A DNA stretch of 64,000 nucleotides from Takakia lepidozioides (lineage: Eukaryota > Streptophyta > Takakiopsida > Takakiales > Takakiaceae). Numbering within the stretch: the stretch's first letter is position 1; the number at the start of each line of letters is the position of its first letter. A program made the translations under genes and the position numbers. Below are positions 1-15,326 of the stretch, one piece after another. The notes under the pieces are model-generated. The model had not been told where the DNA came from, ran no database searches, and was given only the letters and a program-made list of their open reading frames with translations. The stretch spans positions 70,474,756 through 70,538,755 of the forward strand of contig CM060731.1 of NCBI GenBank assembly GCA_030704615.1, written 5' to 3'.

Positions 1-19
1 TAAAATGTTAAATTTTTTA

Positions 20-530
20 TTAAATTCGGGACCGTCATAGCTGGCAGTCCCGATATTTACACTTTTATTTATTTATTAATTAAATGTGGGACGGCCAGAG
101 CTGACGGTTCGATTTTTTTAAATTTATAAATATTTCTATTAAATGTGGGACCGCCAGCTCTGGCGGTCCGGATTTGTTATTTTTTATATTTTTCATGAAA
201 TTCGGGACTACCAGAGTTGGTGGTCACGATTGTTTTTAAAAAATTAAATAAGAGACCGCCAAAGCTGGGAGTCCATGATTTTTTTAGTTTTTTTCATTAA
301 ATTCGAGACCGCTCAATCTTAATTTTTGATCATTTTAAATTAAATTTGGGATCGCGATCCTGATTATTATTATTTTATTAAATTCGGGAATGACAGACCT
401 AACATTCCCAATTTTTATTTTATTTTATTAAATAAAATTAAGACTGCTAGCAGCTAACGTTCCCGGTTTTATCCGAAATAAAGAAAAGAAAATCGGGACT
501 GCCAAAACTGGCGCCCCGAATTTATTAAAT
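20..530. repeat. Array of about ten degenerate hairpin units
   Basis: About ten copies of a unit with a GC-rich palindrome of the form GGGACCGCCAGAGCTGGCGG separated by AT-rich spacers containing ATTAAAT. Palindrome centres recur about every 50-60 bases (near 41, 101, 160, 217, 266 and onward to about 505). The third copy (145-168) is the cleanest inverted repeat; later copies are eroded. No coding potential is seen. It could be a satellite remnant or the edge of an LTR; which one cannot be decided here. Confidence 0.75.
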
Positions 531-1120
531 AATTCAGTGTGAAATTCACCGCTGCCTAGTTTGTGCCCATATCACCAAGTATTTCTCAATGCGAAATTCA
601 CTGCCACCACTACAAGTTTAGGGTTTTTGGCTACACTACTAAAGGTTTCACCTCACTGAATTGGCGCAAATGTACTCTACAAATGCACAAGTCCTCTATA
701 CCCGCTTATGGTTTTATTCCGTTTTGAAAACATAAAACTCCCATGACCGTGGGTTGTGCTCACGTGAGCATGCACACGTTTTGCTTACATGATACCAACC
801 CCTTTGATACCTAGTATCCGCTAGAAGACAATAGACCTTTGCATCAAGAGACATTATAATTTACACTTCCTTGGGGAGGCGTTATATATTGTTTTGTTTG
901 ACATGACCTGCCACCTACATTTTTGGAGGACCCGACTTGAGCTGGAACTGGTTGGCACGTACTCGGCCTAAGTTGGAAGTAGGCGGGCAATTTCTCTGAG
1001 TACCTTGGAACCTTACTCCAACATTGAAAATCAACCGGTATCGACTTCTGACCAAGACCTTGAAAGTTTACTACTGTTGAGCTCTATTCCTGGAACGTGA
1101 TTATAAACTATAGTACGAAA
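531..1120. other. Non-coding stretch with a SINE tail
   Basis: No gene is recognised. Bases 815-893 carry the conserved 3' domain of a SINE family found several times in this window (a run resembling CAAGAGACATTATAATTTAC followed by CTTCCTTGGGGAGGCG and TTATATA). The upstream tRNA-like head is not recognisable in this copy. Confidence 0.55.
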
Positions 1121-1762
1121 TTCATGCCTGAGATAAAAGCCTCTCATTTTTTAATAATAGGGTCATGAATGCACGAGCGGGTCCCGCCAATACGACCCTT
1201 GGGGTGAGTTCGTAAGCCCACCGCCCATTCACCGGGTTGGAGAGATTCTGAAATTTTTCTAAGTCCTTGTTCATCTATCGTGGCGGACCTTCTAGCGGAC
1301 AGGCAGGCAGACCCTCCAGACCGATGAAGCACCTCTCCAGCAGACTGGGCAGACCCCCCTCCAGCAGACCGGCAGACCCTTCGACAAAATACACACTTAA
1401 TAACACACATTACTGCCACAGTATAACTTGACAAGTTTTGGACACCAAACCTCGTATTTATCATTCATTGCTCTTAACCACCACACTATCCATAGCTTTC
1501 TACAAACTTTTGCAATAACTAATGCTTTATGTGCATATTGTGGCCCCTAGCACACTAGCTCATATGTTTTGTGGGCCCAGCAGACCAGCTTGCCAGCTTG
1601 CCGGGTAGACCCACCAGACTGGCGGGGATTGGCGGGGTCCGGGTAGAGGCCCTCCCACCCTCCGTAACCCCCTTTGCTACACGCGGGCCCCGCAGTAGCC
1701 ACGCGCGGGCATTCATGACCCTATTATTGTTAAATGAGAAGCGCGATAAAATTGGGCCATGA
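1121..1762. mobile_element. Foldback / MITE-like element with ~60-bp terminal inverted repeats
   Basis: The left end (1122-1180) and the right end (1703-1762) are inverted copies of each other. Both begin TTCATG and include a shared block AATAATAGGGTCATGAATGC. The interior has no transposase and is rich in short CAGACC/GGCAGACC motifs (1300-1385 and 1575-1640). A short non-autonomous DNA transposon or foldback element is the simplest reading. No convincing target-site duplication was found, so the superfamily is unassigned. Confidence 0.65.
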
Positions 1763-4010
1763 AAAGAATATGTATAAATTTTAGAGATTTTGGGATATTC
1801 TATGGGACAATCCAAACTTTTTGAATCATGCACTATTCAAGTAAGCATTCAAGTAAGCATCACTATACTTGAGCAAACACGCCAAATTCATTGGCTCCTC
1901 TTTATTCTAAAGAAGAGATTACCCATTAGTGTCAAAATATGGCTAAGCCTTTGTTGTGCCTTCCCCAGCCTCTCCTTTGCTGAAAACTACTTCTTGATTT
2001 GCCTTCTCTAGGTAACACCTCCCTCAGGTAACATCTTATTGAACAATTTATGAAAAATAAATGGATGAATTTTCAAATTTATTATGGATGAAAGTATAAT
2101 CAACTTGTATTGATAACCGTTATATGGGACATGGTCGTCTTCCGCTTGGATAACCGACATATTGATAATCGGAACACGTCCTTTGGGGACCCTTCTATTA
2201 ATAACCTTTAACCGGGCAATTTTTCACACCCCTACATTATGTATAACCACCTCTATACCACTTTAAACGAAGTAGCCTTTACCTTCAATATGCCCAAGAT
2301 GTAATACCCGCCCCCACCCCACTGACAAAGACAAGCTGCATATTTTTCATTCTTATTTGGCTAGAGATCAATCATAACAAGAGAGAGATGATGTCCAGAG
2401 AAGTTGGCATAAATAAGAGTCTCTTCCTCTTGTGGCTACTGGTCAGCTCCTTCTTTGGGGTGGGCTCTATCAATCATGACAAGAAATAGATTAGTGATCT
2501 AGACCAATTGGTGAGGGGTGAAGATAATGGAAAGACCTTGAACCAATAGGATGTCTGGGCAGAAGCGTGCTAGATATTGGCATGGGTTGAATGCACGCAA
2601 GCAACAGCTTGAGGCAAGATGTGATATGTAAGATTTTGGCATGTATCCAATGCTTTGGTTACGTCTACCAGCCTCAGGATCATGCAAACTGAATGAGAGA
2701 GGAGATATGTCACCTGAGATGGCATTATTGTTAGGGTAGACAGAGGTGCAAAAGCAAACGTAACTTATGGTGTCACTTCGCAAGCTAAGGGCCTTAAAAA
2801 GGGAAGTGCCTTATATTTGGCATGGCATTGGGCACCTTCTAACAGCCTTTAAACCGGGGGACAACGGAGATGTTCAACCCTTCTCATAGGACTCCAAAAA
2901 TCCCCGTATCCACACATTAAGTAATCGGTTGAATCAATTACCCCACTATTTCTTGCTGGCCATGGGTGACATCTAATATACATCTATGTGGCTTACCACT
3001 TAAGGTGACATTGTGCCCTTTTTCCGTTAGGGTACTCCGTGACGCTTAGTCCAAAATAAGTCACACCAAAGTTAATTGCCCATGAATTGTCATGTTTCAA
3101 TCACAACATTTGTTGGCTCTCATAGGTGTAGAGAGAGACTACTTCAAGTGAACGGAGAAAATGTGGTCAAAGGACCTTACACCGTGTCAAGGCTCCCATT
3201 GGTGTGTTGTGCTAAGTCATGCCCCTTACTCTCCCCTTCGTCTTATGTTTTGCCAAAGCAAGAGAGCCGATCGCCGTTTTAGGCTTGTTTGATTTGAGCT
3301 CTAGTGATAATTTGGAGTCCAAAATGATTTGGACCAACTATGGTGGAAGAGAGGGGAAGAGTGGATGCATTTTTGAATATATTCATCTGTGTCTGTGCAA
3401 GAGGCCTGCATTTGTTTAGTTTAAGGAACAAACAGGTCATGGATAAAAGCAATTTCTATGTTTGTTGACTTGAGGATATCCAAACCGTACAGTATGAGAA
3501 TGTGGATTAGAAATGTGGATTGGAACGGACATGGGGGCCATGTCCCAATTTGTGCAAGTTTTCCACCTCCTCGTTGCGACTAATATCCATATGGGAGTGG
3601 ACTTTGTGGGGATAGATGTTGCCCCTGAATACGTCTAGGAAGGCTTTGATGATGATTCCATTGCGAGGATGGGAAAGATGTCAAATTACAGTCAACCCAT
3701 CATAATTTACACCCGATACTCGCTTTCCCAATGGAAGGCAATAGCCCGGGTGGAATGAATTGACACTATGATTTACACTTGCTTGCACGGCAAATCCACA
3801 ATTGTTTGAGCTGTCCTGGATAGTGCCTCTTTGATTGTGCCCAAAAAGCTCCACAAAGAGTCACCAAACACCGTCCCCCAGAACAATCTTTCAGACTAGC
3901 TGATTGTCATCCAACAAAGTAAGGTTCGTGAAGTTGCAGATAGGCACTAGGAGGTGGGTTGTTTGCTGATGCACCAAAAGAATGGTAAGCTTCCCATTGT
4001 GGGAGCAAAC
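1763..4010. other. No gene recognised; TE debris
   Basis: Only short open frames without recognisable domains occur here. A degenerate copy of the window's SINE 3' domain lies near 3732-3786 (GGAAGGCAATAGCCCGGGTG followed by a TATGATTTACACTTGCTT-like block). The rest looks like old, unclassified repeat sequence. Confidence 0.5.
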
Positions 4011-4019
4011 ACTAATACT

Positions 4020-4215
4020 CCTGCTGCTGCTCCACTGCATCGAGCAAAGAGTATGTCAGGCAAGTCACTTGCCTCATCTGCCCAGGTGATACTCTCTTTC
4101 AGCTCAGTATGGAATTTGTGGGAGTAGTTTCTCCTCTACACAGACTGTAAGCTTGTCAACCTCAATGCAGCTGTGCACCCTGGGTCCCTTCGGACCCCTG
4201 CCCGACATCATTTTT
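4020..4215 (-). pseudogene. Relic of the PPR E2/E+ domain, frameshifted
   Basis: Read on the minus strand in frames other than the upstream PPR frame, this stretch gives CRAGVRRDPGC (about 4175-4210). After what looks like a 2-base insertion it gives SCIEVDKLTVCVEEKLL (about 4105-4173), and then an ADEASDLPDILFA-like stretch. These match the order of E2 and E+ motifs that normally follow E1 in PLS-class PPR proteins (RDPGCSWIEV, then a PDT-FVLHD region). About 35 residues of E1/E2 appear deleted between the PPR frame and this relic. No DYW deaminase signature (HxE, CxxC) was found further downstream. Confidence 0.55.
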
Positions 4216-6873
4216 CTTAATTTTCTCACTTCCCTGCCGCAACCTGAAAAGGCGTTTTGCTGCAAGTTCAGCTAGCTCCATATTGCCATGAACTCTGGAG
4301 GCACCAAGCAAGGCTCTCCACACGCCAGCATCTGGTTTGAGTGGCATTTGGTTAATGAACTCTTGTGCCTCTTTCAGATTCCCTGCTCGGCCAAGAAGGT
4401 CCACCATGCAGCTGAAATGCTCCACGGTGGGAGTGAGGCCGTGATCTTGATTCATGGAATCAAAGTAGCGACGGCCTTCATCCACTAGGCCCACTTGCCG
4501 GCATGCAGAGAGCAGACATATAAAGGTGACACTGTCTGGCTTCACGCCCTCCAGTTGCATTTCTTCAAAGACTTGCAGGGCCTCTCTACCACACCCATGT
4601 CCAGCATATCCTGTGATCATGGCATTCCATGAGACTACATTTCGTTGGGACATCTTGTCGAATACTTGATATGCATCAGTTAGACTCCCGCATTTGGCAT
4701 ACATGTTAACAAGGGCAGTCTCCAGACTGATATCTGGCGCAATTCCGGCTTGGAAGATATTAGCATGGACTTCTTTTCCCATTTCAAGATCTGCCAGGCT
4801 GCTACAAGCATGGAGAACGCAAATGAATGTGATGCTATTGGGCCTTACCCCTTCCCGCTGCATTTGCTCATACATCTGGAAAGCCTCCCTACCACACCCT
4901 TGCTGAGCATATCCAGTGATCATGGCATTCCATGAGACCACATTTCGTTCAGCCATACTCTCAAAAACTTCACGAGCAACCGTTACCCTCCCACATTTCG
5001 CATACATATCAGCAAGGGCAGTCTCCAGAATTATATCTGGCAAAAATCCAGCTTTGAGGATATCATCACGGACCTTTTCACCCGTTTTGAGGACTCCGAG
5101 GCTAGCACATGCACGGAGCACACAAATAAACGTGACCCTATCGGGTGTTATCCCTTCCCCTTGCATTTCCTCATACATTTCGAGAGCTTCTCCACTGCAC
5201 CCGTGCTGAACATACCTTGAGATCATGGCGTTCCAAGAGACCACATTTTGTTGCACCATAGTATCGAAGACTTGACGTGCATCCTTTACACTCCCACATT
5301 TGGCATACATATCAGCAAGGGCAGTCAGTAGGTTGATATCTGGCACAGTTCCAGATTTGATAATGTCAGCATGGACCTCTTTGCCCTTTTCCAGGGCTCC
5401 CGGGCTGGCACACGCACTGAGAACACAAATGAATGTGACCTTGTCAGGTGATACCTCTTCCTGTATCATATCCTTATACATCCCAAAAGCCTCACTATCA
5501 TACCCATGCTGAGCATATCCTCCAATCATGATGCTCCACGAAACTACATCTCGTTGAGCCATACTGTCAAACACTTGATGTGCATCCTTCATGCTCCCAC
5601 ATTTGGCATACATGTTAACAAGTGCATTTTCCAGATTGATATATGGTGTCAGTCTAGCCTTGATGATGTCCACATGGACATCTTTACCCTTTTCCAGGGC
5701 TCCCAGGCTTGCACACGCATTCAGAACAAAAATGAATGTGACCCTGTCTGGCATCACTCCTTCCCCTATCATTTGTTCATACATCTCAAGAGCCTCTTCT
5801 CCACAACCATGCCGAGTATTACCTGCAATCATAGCGTTCCAGGTGAACACACTTCGTTTTGCCATATTGTCAAACAACTGACGAGCATCTTTTATGCTCC
5901 CACATTTGGCATACATGTCCACAAGGGTATTTTCCAGAAGAAGGTCTGGCACAACTCCAGATCTCATGATTTCCATGTGGACCTCTCTGCCTTTTTCCAG
6001 GGCTCCTAGGCTGGCACATGCCTGGAGAATGCAAATGAATGTGACCCTGTTGGGGGTTACCCCTTCCTGCAACATTTGCTCATACATCTTGAAAGCCTCT
6101 CTACCACACCCATGCTGAGCATATCCTGCGATCATTGCACTCCATGAGACTACATTCCGTTCAGCCATGTTGTTAAACACTTCATTTGCATCCTTTATGC
6201 TCCCACATTTGGTATACATGTCAGCAAGGGCAGTTGCCAGAATGATATCTGGCACAATTCCAGCTTTAACAATGTCAGCATGGACCTCCTTGCCCTTTTC
6301 CATGACTCCTAGGCTGGCACATGCATTGAGAATGCTAATGAAGGTGACCCTGTCGGGTGTCAACCCTTCCCATTGCATTTGCTCATAGAGCTCAAAAGCC
6401 TCCTGACCACACCCGTGCTTGGCATATCCTGCTATCATTATACTCCACGTAAACAAAGTTCGTTCACGCATTCTGTCAAACACCTCGCGTGCCCCCACCA
6501 CGCTCCCGCACTTGGCATACATGTTGATAAGGGTATTGAGAAGAACGATGCTGGGCTTGAATCCATTTAGAAGAATGTGGGCATGCACCTCCTTCCCTGC
6601 TACCAAGTCTTTGGTTTTGATGGACTCCTGCAAGAGACAGAGATAAGTATTGGAGTCTGTTGAAATACCACGTTGGTTCAAAATTTGCAGCGCCTCTTTC
6701 AGTTGTCCTGCCTTACAGAGTGTCCTCATATTTCGAGAGGAGTTCGCATTGACATTGTCTCTTGGACCCCTTTGGAAAGAAGTGGTGACCATGGAGGAGG
6801 TCCCTGTTTCCAGAAATTGTTCTTGATTTATCTGTGCTTTCCTGCATGACTGGGAACTCAAAGTTACAAACAA
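4162..6873 (-). CDS. PLS-class pentatricopeptide repeat (PPR) protein, C-terminally truncated
   Basis: A 903-residue intronless frame built almost entirely of PPR motifs. The signature order repeats about every 101 residues: an L/S block ending in NMYAKCGS, then AREVFDxM, then VVSWNAMIxGYAQHG, then EAFxMYEQMQxEGVTPDxVTF, then LNACASLGALEKGKEVHADI. These are plant organellar RNA-binding repeats; PLS-type members usually bind single-stranded mitochondrial or plastid RNA and act in editing or processing. The reading frame ends inside the E1 motif (VWRALLGASRVHGNMELAEL, about residues 850-870) and a 25-residue unrelated tail follows, so E2, E+ and DYW are missing. The start chosen is the first ATG of the frame; the first 45 residues lack PPRs but are not an obvious transit peptide. 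An upstream spliced exon is possible. It may be a functional truncated PPR protein or a young pseudogene. Confidence 0.85.
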   Translation of the reverse strand: MFVTLSSQSCRKAQINQEQFLETGTSSMVTTSFQRGPRDNVNANSSRNMRTLCKAGQLKEALQILNQRGISTDSNTYLCLLQESIKTKDLVAGKEVHAHILLNGFKPSIVLLNTLINMYAKCGSVVGAREVFDRMRERTLFTWSIMIAGYAKHGCGQEAFELYEQMQWEGLTPDRVTFISILNACASLGVMEKGKEVHADIVKAGIVPDIILATALADMYTKCGSIKDANEVFNNMAERNVVSWSAMIAGYAQHGCGREAFKMYEQMLQEGVTPNRVTFICILQACASLGALEKGREVHMEIMRSGVVPDLLLENTLVDMYAKCGSIKDARQLFDNMAKRSVFTWNAMIAGNTRHGCGEEALEMYEQMIGEGVMPDRVTFIFVLNACASLGALEKGKDVHVDIIKARLTPYINLENALVNMYAKCGSMKDAHQVFDSMAQRDVVSWSIMIGGYAQHGYDSEAFGMYKDMIQEEVSPDKVTFICVLSACASPGALEKGKEVHADIIKSGTVPDINLLTALADMYAKCGSVKDARQVFDTMVQQNVVSWNAMISRYVQHGCSGEALEMYEEMQGEGITPDRVTFICVLRACASLGVLKTGEKVRDDILKAGFLPDIILETALADMYAKCGRVTVAREVFESMAERNVVSWNAMITGYAQQGCGREAFQMYEQMQREGVRPNSITFICVLHACSSLADLEMGKEVHANIFQAGIAPDISLETALVNMYAKCGSLTDAYQVFDKMSQRNVVSWNAMITGYAGHGCGREALQVFEEMQLEGVKPDSVTFICLLSACRQVGLVDEGRRYFDSMNQDHGLTPTVEHFSCMVDLLGRAGNLKEAQEFINQMPLKPDAGVWRALLGASRVHGNMELAELAAKRLFRLRQGSEKIKKNDVGQGSEGTQGAQLH

Positions 6874-8030
6874 TTACACCCAAGCCATCTAAGATCTCTT
6901 CATGGGGACGGGCTCCGTGCTGAACTTAATACAGTTACAGAACCCATCTCCTTTGAGAATCAAGAGTACCCCTTCTAGTGTGAGTTGAAAACCCTTAAAG
7001 CGTCATCAAGACAATACCTGCTGCGTTCTCCACGTGGAGCTTCATAGCGTACATCTAAATTCGGACCATCAACAGACTGTGCTTGACCGTCTATCATTGC
7101 AGATAGCTCTGCTTTTACCCAAGGAGGGTTTGACACACGGTCAATCCAAAGGACCTCGTTTGTGCGCTTGTGTCTGCAGTCTGGCAACCTTGGACTTTTC
7201 TGCAAAAACCACCAGGCAGCTGAGAAGCCATAGCTTCAACCAGAGCCTTGCAAAAACCAGGTTACAACCACCAAAGCTCCACAGATCTTTTGGATACAAG
7301 GGGCCAACCTTGAACAGTATACTTTCAAACAACCTTCTCATAGTAACAGTAAGAGCTTCTTTTGCTATTTTGCAAGGAAGCGTAAAATTGCCATTAATAG
7401 ATTCCGAATAAAATCATTTCAAGGGAAGACCATCATCCTGTTTTAGTCACAGCTCCCTGCTTGAGAAGGTGTTTTGAAATCATAGATAATGATAGCCTCA
7501 CCTTTTCAAAGCTTTTGTCCCACCACTGTGATGGATCAGAGAAGAACTCCTGCCAAAGCTGGTCTTTACTAGCTTGACCTGTGTGCAAGAACTGGAAATA
7601 AATGAGAATCTTGCCAGCTTCCTATGGCCTCAGGCTCTATAAGTGCTAAAACATTGATCTCTACCAGCTCCTAATTGACCTGGATCAAATTGAGGAAAGC
7701 TAGTGTAGGCTTTCCATAGAATTAGCCTCTCCCTCTCTCACAGGGAGCCTCTGTGCCACAGTTGAGTAGTTCTCTGGTCTCTGTTGTTCTGGATTTCTTT
7801 GTTGCTATACTTGTGTCTTCGGGCCCTTTGGGCTCCAGACAGTAATATTTTTCCCTCTTTTCCTTTTTGTGTGGGATGCCTCTGCCTATCTGATTGGCAG
7901 TGCAATCACAGTAGCATACATCACATCTTTATCTGAATGGAGGCTAGAGCAGCAGTGCTGGGATCAGTATAGTGTTTGCTAGCATGATGTTTACACCGGC
8001 CCTTTCCATTGATACTGAATTCCATCTGTT
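6874..8030. other. PPR 5' flank; possible upstream exon
   Basis: Minus-strand open frames at 7141-7341 (basic, hydrophobic N-terminus MRRLFESILFKVGPLYPKD) and 6975-7205 (ending DDALRVFNSH) lie just upstream of the PPR gene. A GTATTG donor-like site near 7020 and an acceptor-like TCATGCAG near 6845 could join such an exon to the PPR frame and supply an organelle-targeting N-terminus. This is a guess. Nothing recognisable lies in 7345-8030. Confidence 0.25.
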
Positions 8031-8033
8031 GAC

Positions 8034-8385
8034 GATGGAGGATTGAACTAGCATGGATATGATCTGAAATTCCAGAGTAGTTCCAGGTTTGAGCACTAAG
8101 AACCAGGGACTGATGGTACTTGTAAGCTAGACTAAGGGCGTTACCACACGAGCGGTAGTGAGCACTAGCATGGATATGATCTGAAATTCCAGAGTAGTTC
8201 CAGGTTTGAGCACTACGAACCAGGGACTGATGGTACTTGTAAGCTAGACTAAGGGCGTTACCACACGAGCGGTAGTGAGCACTAACATGAGGAGATGGAG
8301 GATTAAACTAGCATGGATATGTTCTGAAATTCCAGATTAGTTCCAGGTTTGAGCACTAAGAACCAGGGACTGATGGTACTGAAAT
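8034..8385. repeat. Tandem repeat, ~116-bp unit, nearly three copies
   Basis: The block starting ACTAGCATGGATATGATCTG recurs at 8048, 8164 and (slightly changed) 8307. Copies 1 and 2 are almost identical, including the segment TTACCACACGAGCGGTAGTG. Copy 3 is preceded by a short GGAGATGGAGGATT block also found before copy 1, and it stops early. This is a recent local duplication, non-coding as far as can be seen. Confidence 0.85.
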
Positions 8386-11083
8386 CTCACTTCGAGGAGT
8401 GGGAATTTTCGAAAAACAGGGTATCTCAGAGGGACTATGCCCACAAGCTGTAAATAAGTACGCATGCATGGAGAGAAGATTGATATATCACTAAATTCCA
8501 CGTTTTTCAGCAGAGGAGATGATGGCAGGAGGACAAAGATGTCAATACTTTTCGAAGATGTCGCAAGAGGTCGGGGAATCGTCATAGCACTCGCTCGCAA
8601 GAGTCTGGGGTCTTCCATCGCCAAGCTGGATACCCATTTCAGCTCCACAGCTTCGCCCATCAACCTGCATACTGCGATGCTTCCCGCCCGTTCACTGCAA
8701 GGAGAAGACATGCTCTTGGGTATGGCGTCTCCCTGCGCGCTCAGAGCTGAACACGCTGCCATCCCAGTGGCTCTAAAAGAGCCAAGACGAAGCTGGAGGA
8801 AAAAAGAAAAGAGAAAAGCACAGCGCGCCTACTCACAAGTATGCTCCCTGTGCTATCTTAAACGGAGCGGATTGCAGTGGTCACCCATCTACCTAGTACC
8901 AAAGTATCGATCAAAGACCCAGGCTTCGCAGAGAGACAATTGTATCTCAGAAGAGACATCACTAAGCTAAGGACGGAAAGAGTCTCCTCACTGCACAGCA
9001 TTATCCAAGTTGACAACTCCCAAGCCAGCAATCATAATACAATGAAGACTTCTGCTGCCGAGAAAGGAGGGAGATGACTGCTTTTCATTGATCTATGCCG
9101 TTTAACAAATGACACCCACCACTCAGTTCACCCACTATGATTACTTAGCATCTTGAAGAGATCCATAACATTGCATAGGGACACTGGGCCACGATATCAG
9201 ACTGTTGGCAAAGGGCTGCATTTGTAGGACTTTGAACTTTTGGAAGCTGGACCCAGTATAAAAACAGTAAAAATTTAGTTTCTCAAGCGATCAAGTTGGC
9301 TGTAGTTTGTCTGATGAATCTTGAAGGCCCTGGATGGTGGCGGGGGAGCTCTCTCTCCACTAGTCTCTCTCTCTCCTTTGGTCGTCGCTCCTCCAGTTGA
9401 ATGGAAGGGTGTACATGGAATGATAAAAGCCTCCCAAGGTGATAAGCCTCCTCCTTTCTCACCAAACTGCTCCATCATAAACATCAGGCGCATGGTATCA
9501 AAATATTGGGGTAGGGCAAGTTGTGCTGCACTAGTCCTGATTTTTTCTTCATAAGTAGGCGGGTTTTCCAAGGGCGTGACCCGTCTCAGTATCGATCAAA
9601 TGAAGGACAGATCCCTTCAGTTCCAACGTTACAAGTTCCAACCGACCCAGAGAGAATTTATTCCAAAAGCAAGCACATGTGGGATTGCAGTTGAGAAAAC
9701 TAGTGCAACTAGCATGTTGAGGAGGGCAAGAGGCTATCAAATGATAAAAGAACTGCACTCTCACAACATGAAGGTGATGGATCTCACTTTCTTATACTTT
9801 GGACTTTGTTCCCATTTATTTTATGCATCCAAGGACCAAGTTGGGACTTGGTCCATTGTTTCTTGGCTTATAGTGTAAAGCATCCCTTACTCTAACCCTC
9901 CAAATCTGGAGGAAGGGACAAGGGACGGACATTCACAATATCAAAAGTTTATGAATTCCAGTGACTAATATGAAGACTTGCAATGCATGGTAGACAACTT
10001 CCGGAGTAACAGGATTTCCATTCATTCATTCATTCTGCAATAAAGGCCCACCCAGAGACAGATTTAGAAAACTGTATGTTCCTTGGTTAGCTACAATCAT
10101 CACTTTTCATCGTTGTTGATAGAGACAGTCTCAAGTCTCAGCCTCTTCTGCATCACAGATATGGCGCATGGCTGGTGGCTGCACTTATATTGCAACCTGG
10201 GTGTATAACTAAGAGGGTCGAGAGGGATTAAGACTCCCTCATGTAAGAGTATCTCCAATTGTAATACATGTAACTGTGATCCCATTTGCTTGATTGTCAA
10301 GGCAACTCCAGTGTTGTAGTGTTGGGGGTGCATTCTCAAATGAGACCGCTCACCACCCATCAGGATGACTTTAGATGGCGTCAGTGAAGTAGCACACCAC
10401 ATGAGAGTTGGTGGCCACTTATGGTAGCTTACCCTGCACATAAGAGAAGCAGCACACATTTTTCCAGTAAAAGAGGGAACCAGGTTCAACACACTACAGC
10501 TTCTTTGAAGAAAGTATAAAACGTTGTGAGATGAGACTGAACACACAGATTCTTAGCTGGCACATGCAGTAAATCAGATAATACATATACCTTGATTCTT
10601 TCAATGCACCAAGCAGTTTGGTGTAACAAAATCCAATGAAGAAGAAAAGGCCGTTATCAAATTGCGTTTGTCTCCACGTTAACGCATCAGAAAAAGGCCA
10701 TTCTAGCCTACACCTAATCCACTATCCCAATGAGATTAATCTCCGACAACTTCACATACATGAAGTTGTGATTTCCTCTTTTTCTCACCCTTCCATGAGG
10801 TGGTTACATTTGAGTGCATCAAGACTCGTACCTGTTCCTGCCAAGTGCAGAGCTGAAGGCAGATGAACTTAGCATACAATTAGGAATTGGTATCTGCCAA
10901 ACCGTTAACTGCTTTGCACCACTATGAGTCTTCCTAAAGAAAGAGTTATGACAAGTCAGCCTGACAAACAGAGGAGAAACAGGAGTTCTCCAAAACTGTG
11001 CTGTTCTACTCAACTCCATACAAGTAACAATGTGTGCCACATGGTGAACATCGACCACCTGCGGAGACATAGTAAACAAGCAG
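8386..11083. other. Unassigned intergenic stretch with orphan open frames
   Basis: No domain could be named. Open frames exist at 8464-8970 (+, 168 aa, basic C-terminus RRSWRKKEKRKAQR), 8337-8762 (-, 141 aa, alanine/serine-rich start resembling a plastid transit peptide), 9275-9571 and 9549-9764 (-), and 10100-10546 (-, 148 aa, rich in Cys and Ser). The overlapping plus and minus frames at 8464-8762 cannot both be real. Some may be exons of an unrecognised minus-strand gene downstream of MSI1. Confidence 0.3.
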
Positions 11084-15252
<4,169 letters not shown>

Positions 15253-15288
15253 CTACACTGCCTGCCAGTGTGCGTACATGCCAAGCTC

Positions 15289-15291
<3 letters not shown>

Positions 15292-15324
<33 letters not shown>
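15292..15324. repeat. (GA)n microsatellite in the MSI1 5' UTR/promoter
   Basis: A perfect GA run about 55 bases upstream of the MSI1 start codon; it is (CT)n on the coding strand. Pyrimidine runs like this are common in plant 5' UTRs, and GA repeats are bound by BPC/GAGA-type factors. Any regulatory role here is inference. Confidence 0.8.

Positions 15325-15326
<2 letters not shown>

Noticed and set aside
3480-4020. Complete DYW domain of the PPR gene downstream
   Set aside because: No HxExx or CxxC deaminase signature and no DYW end could be read in any minus frame.
5506-6009. 167-aa plus-strand open frame inside the PPR gene
   Set aside because: It is the antisense of the PPR repeats, and the same pattern recurs every 303 bases in other shadow frames.
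4685-6520. Regularly spaced repeats suggesting a CRISPR-like array
   Set aside because: The 303-bp period is the PLS triplet of a PPR protein in a plant nuclear gene; there are no short repeats with unique spacers.
8464-8970. 168-aa plus-strand gene candidate
   Set aside because: A minus-strand frame of similar length overlaps it, neither has a recognisable domain, and no splice-supported extension was found. Kept only as unassigned sequence.
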